Source of the DNA: Salinivirgaceae bacterium
GTDB lineage: Bacteria > Bacteroidota > Bacteroidia > Bacteroidales > SZUA-534
Direction: 5' to 3'
NCBI GenBank assembly: GCA_017474765.1
Contig: JAFVGW010000023.1
Location: 1 to 64,000, forward strand
Length of the DNA: 64,000 nt
Shown here piece by piece: positions 28,362-37,121 of this stretch. Within the stretch, counting starts at the first letter, position 1. Each line of letters opens with the position of its first letter. The position numbers were made by a program, and so were the translations under genes. The notes beneath the pieces are model-generated. The model was not told the origin of the DNA and did no database searches. It worked only from the letters and a program-made list of their open reading frames with translations.

Positions 28362-29144
28362 ATGGACGAGAATAAAATTTCGGTTGTAATTAATACCTAC
28401 AACGAGGAAAACTCGCTGGGCGAGATATTGGAATATCTGAAAGACTTCGACGAGATTCTTGTCTGCGACATGGAAAGTACAGACAGTACCGTCAAAATTG
28501 CAGAAGAGTTTGGTTGTCGCGTGGTGACTTTCCCAAAAGGAAACTACAATATTGCCGAACCCGCGCGCGATTTTGCCATTCATTCAGCAAAATATCCTTG
28601 GGTTCTGGTGGTCGATGCCGATGAGATAATTCCTTCAGCATTAAAGGATTATCTCTATAATTACATTAAAACGGAAAACCCTGTGGAGGGGTTGTTCATT
28701 CCAAGGAAAAATTATGTGATGAACCGTTTTGTCAAGAATTCATATCCCGACTATCAGTTGCGTTTCTTTCTGAAAGACAAAATTACATGGCCGCCTTATG
28801 TTCATTCGCGTCCCGAAGTTGATGGCCGAGTAGAGAGAATTCCGTCTTCCAATCAGGCACTTGCAATGATTCACAAGTCGATGACGCTGCATACCAAAAT
28901 CGCTAAAATGAACCTTTACACTTCGAACGAAATTGAAAAACGCCAAGGTGAGAGAGTTGGCATTTTAGGAATTTTTGCAAAATGCACGTTTCGGTTCATT
29001 AGGAGTTATATTTTCAAAGGCGGTATTTTTCAAGGAATTTCAGGGCTTGTGTTATCAATCAACGAGGCGAACTACAAGTTTTACACGCTTGTCAAGATTT
29101 GGGAGCACAACAATGCCAAGAAATATTTGGACGGCACTAAATAG
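28362..29144 (+). CDS. Family 2 glycosyltransferase, WaaE/KdtX-like
   Basis: 260 residues. The GT-A fold starts I-S-V-V-I-N-T-Y-N-E-E, has V-C-D-M-E-S-T-D-S-T, and carries the D-A-D metal motif in V-V-D-A-D-E. These features match the WaaE/KdtX group, which adds glucose to the lipopolysaccharide core. A hydrophobic C-terminal stretch is present. It closes the plus-strand decoration operon, and its stop is only 6 bp from the stop of the convergent GT2 gene. Confidence 0.87.
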   Translation: MDENKISVVINTYNEENSLGEILEYLKDFDEILVCDMESTDSTVKIAEEFGCRVVTFPKGNYNIAEPARDFAIHSAKYPWVLVVDADEIIPSALKDYLYNYIKTENPVEGLFIPRKNYVMNRFVKNSYPDYQLRFFLKDKITWPPYVHSRPEVDGRVERIPSSNQALAMIHKSMTLHTKIAKMNLYTSNEIEKRQGERVGILGIFAKCTFRFIRSYIFKGGIFQGISGLVLSINEANYKFYTLVKIWEHNNAKKYLDGTK

Positions 29145-29150
29145 ATTGTT

Positions 29151-29939
29151 TTACAGATATTTATCAACTCCGTTCTCGCACCAGGTTAGTTCGTTGTCGA
29201 TAACGTTTTTAATGGCTTCATTGTGTGCGCCTTCGTTTTCTTTCGACGACTCTTTGTGGTATAGGTGAAAGCAGATGCCGCCGTTTTTGAGGAATTTTTT
29301 CTTAACACCAGCAAAATGCAGGCGGTAGGCCAGTTCGCCGTCCTCGTGACCCCACGAAGTAAGGTCTTCGTTGTAGCCGTTCACTTTGATAATGTCATCT
29401 TTCCAGAAAGCCATGTTGCAGCCGCGCAGTTTGTTGATGCGTTTTCCGTAGCGCAGGGCAAGGAAATTTTGCAGCGGTTTAATGCGCAGTGAATTTACAA
29501 TGTGGCTTCGCTGCATATATCTTAACTTTGGCTTAATGCTTTTATTGTCAAACATTTCCTGTGTGCCGTCAGGCAGAAGATAAACGCGGCTTCCGCAAAC
29601 AAAAAAGCCTTTTTCGGCAAGCCTGATGTGGTCTTCAACAAAATGCTTTTCAAAAATGATGTCGCCGTCCGACTGTATAATGTAGTCGCTGCTGCAGCGC
29701 GCAAAGGCTTTGTTGCGGATTTGGCAGAGTTGGAATCCATTGTCTTCGTGCCAGACATGAACGATTTTTACATTCGAATTATCCGCGATTTTTTTTATCA
29801 AGTCAGCAGTTTCAGATGTGGAACCATCATCGGCAATGACAATTTCATCGGGGGCAACAGTCTGATTAAGAGCGCTTTTTAAACACAATTCCAAGTAGCG
29901 CGGGGTGTTGTATGTTGAAATGACAAGCGAAGTTTTCAT
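29151..29939 (-). CDS. Family 2 glycosyltransferase with galactosyltransferase-type C-terminus
   Basis: 262 residues from the ATG that begins M-K-T-S-L-V-I-S-T-Y-N; the longer frame upstream runs through the promoter. The GT-A core has A-D-D-G-S and Q-S-D-G-D metal motifs. The C-terminal part contains W-G-H-E-D-G-E-L-A-Y-R-L, the glyco_transf_7C-type acceptor motif. It probably adds a sugar to a cell-surface glycan. It is monocistronic, with its own exact -7 box. Confidence 0.88.
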   Translation of the reverse strand: MKTSLVISTYNTPRYLELCLKSALNQTVAPDEIVIADDGSTSETADLIKKIADNSNVKIVHVWHEDNGFQLCQIRNKAFARCSSDYIIQSDGDIIFEKHFVEDHIRLAEKGFFVCGSRVYLLPDGTQEMFDNKSIKPKLRYMQRSHIVNSLRIKPLQNFLALRYGKRINKLRGCNMAFWKDDIIKVNGYNEDLTSWGHEDGELAYRLHFAGVKKKFLKNGGICFHLYHKESSKENEGAHNEAIKNVIDNELTWCENGVDKYL

Positions 29940-29965
29940 TGTGGATTTGCATATGAATCTTGGCG

Positions 29966-29973
29966 CAAAAGTA
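29966..29973 (-). promoter_or_regulatory. -7 box (TACTTTTG) for the GT2 gene
   Basis: Exact TAnnTTTG match 26 bp before the ATG; it decides the start codon. Confidence 0.6.
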
Positions 29974-30027
29974 AATAAATGCGGTGTGATGAAAAGTATT
30001 TTGGATATAAAAGCAGTTGATGCGGAA

Positions 30028-31848
30028 TCATTTATTGTAAAAATCACCAATCATGTGAATTTTCTCATTCAGAGCATTGTAGTCGATTGAGTCTTGAGGC
30101 AGTTCGTTCAGGTGGGCGTCGGTTGCGAGGAAATATCCCGACGGGCGTTTTTCATAAATGTGATTTTTATGGATAAACGCAAAATTATCGCGGCTGCCGA
30201 CCAGCATCCAATCGCGCAAGGTGCTGTCTGATAGCATTTTTCCACAACCGAAATCCCCGCAGTCATTCTCAAGCCCCAGATATTGTTTCAGCAGAGTGGG
30301 GCAGATATCGTAGTGCGAAGTGCGATAATTAATTGCTGCAGGCTGACAATCAGGAGAATACATTATAAGATTGGTGCCTATTTGAGCATCGGAAAAGTTG
30401 CCGTTGTGCCCCCAGAATCCCTTGCCGTTATCATCGAATTCCTGACCATGATCGCCGCAAATCAGTATAATCGAATTCTTCAGAAGACCTTTGCTTTCAA
30501 TCTTTTGCAGAACCATTCCCACAAGAGAGTCCACTTGATAGACAGCATTACGGTAGAGGTTGAAAAACGGTTCAAGAGCCATCTCTTTGTTGAGGAGTTT
30601 TGAGTAGTCGGCGAATTTCCACGATGGCTGAAATTTCCACAAGCGGTTTTCAGGCATCTCGTACGAATGGGCGAGGTCGTAGAAAAGCCAGGCGAAAAGC
30701 GGTTTTTCGGAGTCAGCGCTGTCGATGTAACTGATGAAATTTTGTGTCAGGTTGCAGTCGCGGTCGTAAACGGTTTTGCCAGTTGTTTCTGTTGCTATTT
30801 CGGGAAATATATGCAGCAAAACCCTGTTGAAAGCGGGATTGCGAAGCGACGCGCTGGGGAATGTTCGGACATTGTAGTCTAAATCTTTGAGCCTGTCCAC
30901 AAAAATCGGACTAATGTTATTTTGCTCAAAATCATTCCAATAGTACGATGATAATGATGTGAATATAGTAAAAATGCTGCCTTTTGTGCCGTTGCTCGAA
31001 CTGACGTGATTTGTATACTTGACGCACTTGTCGGAAAAATCAGCAATATGCGGAGTGTTCTCAGCGTTGAAGGTCCGTCGGTTCCATGCATCGATGACAA
31101 TCAGAAAAATGTTCAGCGGAGTTATTGAATCGTTCCATACAAGTTCCTTTTTGGGGTAGTTGAGGCTTCCGTCGTTGGTTTTTTCCTGTTGGATTTTCTG
31201 TAGGTCAACAAAGCCGTATTTGTCAAAATTCGTGTTCGCGCTTGTCGGATAATAATAAGGAATGGCTTCGGTGCATTTTATGATTGTGCTGTTGAGCGAT
31301 GCGGAGCAGTAGGCGTAAATGAGGTTTGCCGAAATCACGCAGACTATGAGCGCCACAATTGGTTTCCATGCGCGGTATGTCTTGTTTCTGAAAACTTTGG
31401 ACGATTTTAGAATCAGAATGATGTTTATGGCGATGATGGCTGCGGCTACGGCGAACGATTTCAGTTTCAAACTGATGTCGAAAACAAAAATCTGACTGGC
31501 TGCAGGACCTGTCAAAAGGCTTAACACAAAGCCGTTTATGTGGAATCGGTAGAAGGCGAAAACAAAATAATCGATAATGACTGCGATTTGCAGAATGGCG
31601 GCAATCACAGCAAATACGATGTCGGCCACGGTGTCTTTTTTAAAGAGAATCCGCAGTAGAAAGTTTATGATGCCTGGCGCGAGCATGACAATCGCGCTGT
31701 GGCAGATGGCGGACAAAACTATGTAGAGAACCGCAAAAAAATAGAGTTCAACGCCGCAGTTGGCGATGGTTGTCAAAATCAGGGCCACGCATAGTAACGG
31801 TGTGGCTACAAGATAGTTGGTGAATGAATTTCTAAGTTTGTCTTTCAT
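30028..31848 (-). CDS. YejM/PbgA-like inner-membrane protein with alkaline-phosphatase-fold periplasmic domain
   Basis: About 606 residues from the ATG M-K-D-K-L; a start ten codons earlier at 31878 is possible. Five N-terminal membrane helices are followed, after about residue 200, by a sulfatase/LTA-synthase-like domain. The segment N-G-T-K-G-S-I-F-T-I-F-T-S-L-S-S-Y-Y-W closely resembles the YejM (PbgA) pattern, and D-H-G-Q-E-F supplies metal-site residues. In Enterobacteria YejM senses periplasmic-leaflet LPS and controls LpxC; whether this homologue does so in Bacteroidales is unknown. It lies downstream of an LTA-synthase-like gene on the same strand. Confidence 0.75.
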   Translation of the reverse strand: MKDKLRNSFTNYLVATPLLCVALILTTIANCGVELYFFAVLYIVLSAICHSAIVMLAPGIINFLLRILFKKDTVADIVFAVIAAILQIAVIIDYFVFAFYRFHINGFVLSLLTGPAASQIFVFDISLKLKSFAVAAAIIAINIILILKSSKVFRNKTYRAWKPIVALIVCVISANLIYAYCSASLNSTIIKCTEAIPYYYPTSANTNFDKYGFVDLQKIQQEKTNDGSLNYPKKELVWNDSITPLNIFLIVIDAWNRRTFNAENTPHIADFSDKCVKYTNHVSSSNGTKGSIFTIFTSLSSYYWNDFEQNNISPIFVDRLKDLDYNVRTFPSASLRNPAFNRVLLHIFPEIATETTGKTVYDRDCNLTQNFISYIDSADSEKPLFAWLFYDLAHSYEMPENRLWKFQPSWKFADYSKLLNKEMALEPFFNLYRNAVYQVDSLVGMVLQKIESKGLLKNSIILICGDHGQEFDDNGKGFWGHNGNFSDAQIGTNLIMYSPDCQPAAINYRTSHYDICPTLLKQYLGLENDCGDFGCGKMLSDSTLRDWMLVGSRDNFAFIHKNHIYEKRPSGYFLATDAHLNELPQDSIDYNALNEKIHMIGDFYNK

Positions 31849-31889
31849 TGTTCCATATTCTGGTTTTGCGCAAACCATTCAGTAAGGAT

Positions 31890-33824
31890 TTATTCTTTCA
31901 CGGTCAGACCATTATCAATCATCCGCATGTGATATTGCTGAATTTCAGCCTTTAACAGATTAAGCATTTTCTCTTCTTGTTGCGGGAACTGCCCCATGAG
32001 ATTGTTTTCCAGAAAAACATCTTCGGCAGGTTTGAAAAGGCCTGTTTCTTTCCTGCCGTCGAATTGGAGGAACAGTCCGTCCATTTCAATCTGGTAGAGC
32101 GGCTCGCTGAAATTCACAACGTAACCTGTTGTGTCATAGGCGTCAAAATATGAATTGCCAAATGCTATGTATGGCTTGTCAAAGTTCAGATAGTCCAAAA
32201 TTGTTGGCGTGATGTCGGTTTGACAGAACAGTTTTTCCGAGATTTTTTTAATGCCGCCCTCGAGATAAAACACAATCGGCACTTTGAACGAGTTGCGGTC
32301 GGTTGAGTACTCTCGGTTTATGATTTGGTTAGTGTGGTCGGCCGTTATGACAAAAAGCGTGTTCTTGAACCATGGGTATTCTCTCATCTTGTTGAAAAAC
32401 AGTCTGATGGCATTGTCGGTGTATTGGATGCACTTTGTTATCGGCTGCGGGCCTTCTTTGAATTGCTCCTTATACCTTTCGGGAATGCGGAACGGGCTAT
32501 GTGAAGTTGCAGAGAAACAAGATGTTACGAATGGCTGTGGAATCTCGCCCATGCTTTTGGCGTAGTATTGCAGAAACTCCTCATCCCATATTGCCCAGTG
32601 GCCGTCGAAATCGTCCATTGCATTGAAACTCGAATCGTTACAGTATTCGGTCATACCGTAGTAATCCTGAAAACCAGCCAGGCGAGAGAAGTGAAGAAAA
32701 CCCATGCTTCCGTTTGGCGCACCGTGGTAAAATGCTGAATAATAGCCTTTTTGCTTTAAAAGCGATGCAATGCTGTTCACTTTGTTGTTGGAGTACATTC
32801 CCATGAAAAAGTGGTCGGTGAGGTAGGGGATTCCCGCCAGAATTGACGGCATGGCATCAATCGACTTTCGTCCTGTGGCAAACGAATGAGTGAATGTAAG
32901 TCCTTCATTATAAAGTGAATCCAAAAACGGAGTGTAGCCCTCGTTGCCATTGAAAAATCCCGAATACTCCTTGCCGAAACTCTCCAAAATTAGAATCACA
33001 ACGTTCATGTTTTTGAACTCGCCTTCTGGTTGTGGATTGTGAACGGGCGAGTAGATTTTCTCCAATTCATCTTGCGGAAAATACTCAGGATTGGTGAACG
33101 ATATTTTGCCGATTGTGCGGATAATGCAGTACGGCGTGTTTAGGACTATGGCCGACTCGTTGCTTTTCTTGATGTACTCGTTGGCGTTGTTCATGTTCAT
33201 CGGTCGATGGTCGTTGTCGATAAAGAACGAACCTCGGATTCCAGCCATGAAAAGGTAGATGCAGAACAACGTCGCGGGAAGCGTTTTCAGACTGTATCTA
33301 TTTGATGTAAAGTCGGTTGCAGCCACTTTTGGATTGTAATACAATTTGATGACGGCAAAAATCAAAGCGGCGGCGGCAATGGTCAGGTACCAGTAGTCGA
33401 TGAGTCCGCCGAAGAAGATTCCCGCCAGATTGTTCTCGTTCTCAAATTCGTGAAAGAACGAGAAATTGGTGCGGCGTGAGTTGAAAGGAAAGAATGCCGA
33501 GTCGAAAATATTTGCTGCAACTCCTATCGATATTGGTGTGATAAACAGATATTTAACCACTTTTCGATAGCGCTCGCCAAAGACAAATTTGAACGGTAGA
33601 ATCATCATAATCAGGCACGGAAACGTGAGATAAAAAATGGCGGCAAAGTCATATTTTATACCACCTCTGAAAAGTGTCAGATAATGAGATGGTTCGATTC
33701 CGTTGTAAAAAGTCTGGTTGGCCGCCACGAAAATCACGCGGCACAGAAAGAAAACAGCAAACGCGAGGCCATAATTCACCGCGTATTGCATTATTGGATG
33801 TTTAATTATCTGTTTTACTGGCAT
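31890..33824 (-). CDS. LTA-synthase-like membrane phosphotransferase (sulfatase superfamily)
   Basis: About 644 residues from ATG (M-P-V-K-Q-I-I); a TTG nine codons upstream is less likely. Five membrane helices occupy the first 200 residues, followed by the extracytoplasmic sulfatase-like domain. The nucleophile position is Ser in T-G-R-K-S-I-D-A-M-P-S-I-L-A-G, where Gram-positive LtaS has Thr; a Ser is usual in the Bacteroidota branch. The metal ligands include T-A-D-H-T near the C-terminal side. It would move a phospho-alcohol head group from a lipid to a periplasmic glycan or protein. The substrate is not known. Confidence 0.82.
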   Translation of the reverse strand: MPVKQIIKHPIMQYAVNYGLAFAVFFLCRVIFVAANQTFYNGIEPSHYLTLFRGGIKYDFAAIFYLTFPCLIMMILPFKFVFGERYRKVVKYLFITPISIGVAANIFDSAFFPFNSRRTNFSFFHEFENENNLAGIFFGGLIDYWYLTIAAAALIFAVIKLYYNPKVAATDFTSNRYSLKTLPATLFCIYLFMAGIRGSFFIDNDHRPMNMNNANEYIKKSNESAIVLNTPYCIIRTIGKISFTNPEYFPQDELEKIYSPVHNPQPEGEFKNMNVVILILESFGKEYSGFFNGNEGYTPFLDSLYNEGLTFTHSFATGRKSIDAMPSILAGIPYLTDHFFMGMYSNNKVNSIASLLKQKGYYSAFYHGAPNGSMGFLHFSRLAGFQDYYGMTEYCNDSSFNAMDDFDGHWAIWDEEFLQYYAKSMGEIPQPFVTSCFSATSHSPFRIPERYKEQFKEGPQPITKCIQYTDNAIRLFFNKMREYPWFKNTLFVITADHTNQIINREYSTDRNSFKVPIVFYLEGGIKKISEKLFCQTDITPTILDYLNFDKPYIAFGNSYFDAYDTTGYVVNFSEPLYQIEMDGLFLQFDGRKETGLFKPAEDVFLENNLMGQFPQQEEKMLNLLKAEIQQYHMRMIDNGLTVKE

Positions 33825-33882
33825 TTCAATGTAAATTTCATGCTTCAACAATGGCGTGTAATCTAATCGCCATTTGTTGTTG

Positions 33883-33890
33883 CAAATGTA
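33883..33890 (-). promoter_or_regulatory. -7 box (TACATTTG) for the LTA-synthase-like / YejM-like pair
   Basis: Exact TAnnTTTG match on the minus strand, 59 bp before the ATG at 33824. Confidence 0.55.
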
Positions 33891-34002
33891 AAATTCGTTT
33901 ATTTATTGACGCCCATTTGTCGGCAAATAATTGTTTTAGAGTTCAAAAAATTAAAAAAGTAAATTTTACTTTTTAATTCCGTTTCCGTTACCGATATTTG
34001 TG

Positions 34003-34010
34003 TAATTTTG
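34003..34010 (+). promoter_or_regulatory. -7 box (TAATTTTG) for the fucose/uronate cluster
   Basis: Exact TAnnTTTG match 26 bp before the ATG at 34036. The TTG at 34024 would leave almost no leader, so the ATG is preferred. Confidence 0.6.
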
Positions 34011-34035
34011 GACATACGCATAATTGGAAAATGAT

Positions 34036-35475
34036 ATGAAACAACTCAATAAGAACACCGCCGCGGTCAAAACCTACACCGAAAAGGTGATTCAGTTTGG
34101 CGAAGGGAATTTTTTGCGCGCTTTCGCGGATTGGATTATCTGGCGGACCAATCAGAAGACCGATTTCAACGCGTCGGTGGTGGTGGTGCAGCCGCGGGCT
34201 GGCGGCAAAGTGGCAATGCTCAACGCTCAAGACGGACTTTATCACCTTAACCTTCAAGGACTTGACGGCGGCAAAACGGTCGATAGCATTGATTTGATTG
34301 ACGTTGTGAGCCGCGGAATTGACCCGTACATTGATTTTGACGCCTACCTGCGCCTGGCCGAGCAGCCCGAAATGCGGTTCATAGTCTCGAACACCACCGA
34401 AGCGGGCATTGCCTTCGACCCCGCGTGCAAGTTCACCGACAAGCCTGCGCTCTCGTTCCCTGGCAAACTGGTGCAGTTGCTTTACCACCGCTTCGAGCAT
34501 TTCAAAGGCGACCTGTCAAAGGGCTTCATTATTCTGCCGTGCGAACTTATCTTTCATAACGGCAAACACCTGAAAGAGTGCATTTTGCAATATATCGACC
34601 ATTGGAATCTTGGCAACGGGTTCAAAACGTGGTTCGAGACGGCGTGCTCGGTTTACAGTACGCTTGTCGACCGCATTGTGCCTGGCTATCCGAAAGACAA
34701 CGCCGACGCGATTAAGGAACGTATCGGTTTTGATGACAATCAGTTGGTTGTGGGCGAAGTTTTCCACCTGTGGGTGATTGAAGCGCCTGAATCGCTTTCG
34801 CGAGAGTTCCCTGCCGACAAAGCGGGGCTGAACGTGCGTTTTGTGCCGTCGGAAGCGCCGTACCACGAGCGCAAGGTAACGCTCTTGAACGGTCCGCACA
34901 CGGTTTTGTCGCCTGTCGGTTACCTTTCGGGGCTCAACACCGTGCGCGAGTGCTGCACCGACGAACTGATTGGCCAATTTGTTGACCGCGTGATGTTTAG
35001 CGAACTTATGCCCACTCTGAACCTGCCCGAAGACGAGTTGCGGCAGTTTGCGCTGGCCGTGAAGGACCGCTTCAACAATCCGTTTGTAAAACATTATGTT
35101 ACAAGCATTATGCTCAACTCGTTCCCGAAATTCAAGACGCGCGACCTGCCTGGCCTGAAAACCTATCTTGAGCGCAAAGGCGAGTTGCCGAAATGCATTG
35201 TGCTTGGTCTGGCGGCCATTTGCACCTATTATAAAGGTGGCCGCCGCGGTAACGATGAAATCGTGCCCAACGACGCACCCGAAATTCTCGATTTGCTCAA
35301 AACACTTTGGGCAACAGGTAGTTGCGCCGAAGTTGCGAAGGGCGTTCTGGCCGCAAAAGATTTGATTTGGGGCGAAGATTTGAACTCAATTCCTGGACTT
35401 ACCGACCTGTTAACCAACTATTTGGAACTGATTCAAAAGTCGGGGATGCGCGAGACGGTTAAATCGGTTTTGTAA
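34036..35475 (+). CDS. uxaB: UxaB-like tagaturonate reductase / mannitol dehydrogenase family
   Basis: 479 residues of the polyol dehydrogenase family. The NAD-binding start is I-Q-F-G-E-G-N-F-L-R, and the catalytic lysine lies in R-K-V-T-L-L-N-G-P-H. The central P-C-E-L-I and E-V-F-H-L-W-V-I-E blocks are typical of altronate oxidoreductase. The named reaction is tagaturonate to altronate, but no uronate isomerase (uxaC) is present and the neighbours look like L-fucose enzymes, so it may reduce or oxidise a related keto-sugar acid. UxaA-like follows after 2 bp. Confidence 0.85.
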   Translation: MKQLNKNTAAVKTYTEKVIQFGEGNFLRAFADWIIWRTNQKTDFNASVVVVQPRAGGKVAMLNAQDGLYHLNLQGLDGGKTVDSIDLIDVVSRGIDPYIDFDAYLRLAEQPEMRFIVSNTTEAGIAFDPACKFTDKPALSFPGKLVQLLYHRFEHFKGDLSKGFIILPCELIFHNGKHLKECILQYIDHWNLGNGFKTWFETACSVYSTLVDRIVPGYPKDNADAIKERIGFDDNQLVVGEVFHLWVIEAPESLSREFPADKAGLNVRFVPSEAPYHERKVTLLNGPHTVLSPVGYLSGLNTVRECCTDELIGQFVDRVMFSELMPTLNLPEDELRQFALAVKDRFNNPFVKHYVTSIMLNSFPKFKTRDLPGLKTYLERKGELPKCIVLGLAAICTYYKGGRRGNDEIVPNDAPEILDLLKTLWATGSCAEVAKGVLAAKDLIWGEDLNSIPGLTDLLTNYLELIQKSGMRETVKSVL

Positions 35476-35477
35476 TT

Positions 35478-36968
35478 ATGGCACAATATATTCGAATCAA
35501 TCAGGCTGATAATGTGGCGGTTGCGCTTGCGCCGCTTAAGGCTGGCACGCCAATCGACATTGACGGCGTTGTCTTGCGCGACGATATTCCCGCAGGGCAC
35601 AAGTTCGCGCTCTGTAATCTCGCTCAAGGCGAAAACGTTGTGAAATATGGCTTTCCAATTGGGCACGTGATGCGCGCGGTCGATGTGGGCTGCCATATCG
35701 ACCATAACGTTTTGAAAACCAATCTCGAAGGCGTATCGGAATATACTTACACGCCGAATCTTACTGAAATTGAACCTGTCGCCGCAAAACGCTCATTTAA
35801 AGGCTTTAAGCGTGCAAACGGCGATGTCGGCATACGGAACCAAATCTGGATAATTCCGACGGTGGGCTGCGTGAACGGAATCGCGCAGAAACTTGCCGAA
35901 CGTTTCAGCGCCGAAGTGGCTGGGCGGATGGGTAGCGTTGACGCAATTGTTGCATTTCCACATAATTACGGTTGTTCGCAACTCGGCGGCGACCACGAGA
36001 ACACACGCAAAATCCTGCGCAATATGGTGCTGCACCCCAACGCTGGCGGCGTGCTGGTGGTTGGCCTGGGCTGCGAGAACAACCAAATGTCGGCTTTCCG
36101 CCCGATGCTCGGCAATATCGACGAAAGTCGCATAAAAATGTTTGAAGCACAGAAAGTTAGTGGCGATGAAGTGGAATACGGACTCGGGCTTTTGCGCGAG
36201 ATTTTCGCCGTCTGCTCTAAGGATGTCCGCCAAGATGTGCCTATGTCGGAACTGCGTGTGGGCCTGAAATGCGGCGGTTCCGACGGGCTGTCGGGCATAA
36301 CGGCCAACCCGCTTCTGGGCTTGTTCAGCGACTGGCTGGTGGCGCAGGGCGGAACAACCGTCCTGACCGAAGTGCCCGAGATGTTCGGTGCCGAAACAAT
36401 CCTGATGAGCCGCTGCGAGAGCCGCGTCGTTTTCGACAAAACGGTTGCTCTCATTAACGATTTCAAAAGTTACTTTATCGCTAATAATCAGCCTGTTTAC
36501 GAGAATCCGTCGCCTGGGAACAAGGCTGGCGGCATATCGACGCTCGAAGAAAAATCGCTCGGCTGCACGCAGAAATGCGGCAAGAGCACCGTCCGCGACG
36601 TGCTGGCCTACGGCGACCGCCTTGAGCGCCGCGGTCTGAACCTTTTGAGCGCCCCTGGCAACGACCTTGTGGCAAGCACCGCACTGGCCGCAAGTGGCTG
36701 TCAATTAGTGCTTTTTACCACTGGCCGCGGAACGCCGTTCGGCACTTTTGCGCCAACGCTGAAAATCTCGACCAACACGCCGCTTTTCGCCAACAAGCCG
36801 AACTGGATTGACTTCAACGCGGGCGTAATTGCTGAAAATGAACCAATTGAGAATGTACTGCAGAGTTTTATCGAATTTGTGACCAGTGTGCTCGAAGGCG
36901 CACCGACAAATAACGAGCGGAACGGGTATCGCGAGTTTGCAATTTTTAAAACTGGGGTGACTTTATAA
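35478..36968 (+). CDS. uxaA: UxaA-like altronate / L-fuconate dehydratase
   Basis: 496 residues: an N-terminal SAF domain (about 1-90) and a C-terminal galactarate/altronate dehydratase domain with F-P-H-N-Y-G-C-S-Q-L, G-L-G-C-E-N and K-C-G-G-S-D-G-L-S-G motifs. These conserved cysteines bind iron in the family. It removes water from a sugar acid to give a 2-keto-3-deoxy acid. In the Campylobacter jejuni L-fucose locus a homologous UxaA-type protein sits with fucP and an amidohydrolase, so L-fuconate is a plausible substrate here. It is tightly coupled to the UxaB-like gene. Confidence 0.9.
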   Translation: MAQYIRINQADNVAVALAPLKAGTPIDIDGVVLRDDIPAGHKFALCNLAQGENVVKYGFPIGHVMRAVDVGCHIDHNVLKTNLEGVSEYTYTPNLTEIEPVAAKRSFKGFKRANGDVGIRNQIWIIPTVGCVNGIAQKLAERFSAEVAGRMGSVDAIVAFPHNYGCSQLGGDHENTRKILRNMVLHPNAGGVLVVGLGCENNQMSAFRPMLGNIDESRIKMFEAQKVSGDEVEYGLGLLREIFAVCSKDVRQDVPMSELRVGLKCGGSDGLSGITANPLLGLFSDWLVAQGGTTVLTEVPEMFGAETILMSRCESRVVFDKTVALINDFKSYFIANNQPVYENPSPGNKAGGISTLEEKSLGCTQKCGKSTVRDVLAYGDRLERRGLNLLSAPGNDLVASTALAASGCQLVLFTTGRGTPFGTFAPTLKISTNTPLFANKPNWIDFNAGVIAENEPIENVLQSFIEFVTSVLEGAPTNNERNGYREFAIFKTGVTL

Positions 36969-37121
36969 TGGTGTGTCCTGACAGACAGAAATTTATGAAT
37001 CGCACAGATGACACAGACCCGATGGGAACACAGATTTTCGCAGATATGAATTTTGAAAAAGATTAATTCTAAATAGATTAAAAAATCCACCGTTAGGCGG
37101 CCACAAAAAAAATACGCATAA
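36969..37121. repeat. Spacer with a decayed CACAGAT / CGCAGAT-type repeat
   Basis: The 150-bp gap contains the words GAATCGCACAGATGACACAGA and GGGAACACAGATTTTCGCAGAT followed by an AT-rich stretch. This is the look of a common dispersed intergenic element. No promoter or gene is evident. Confidence 0.4.
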
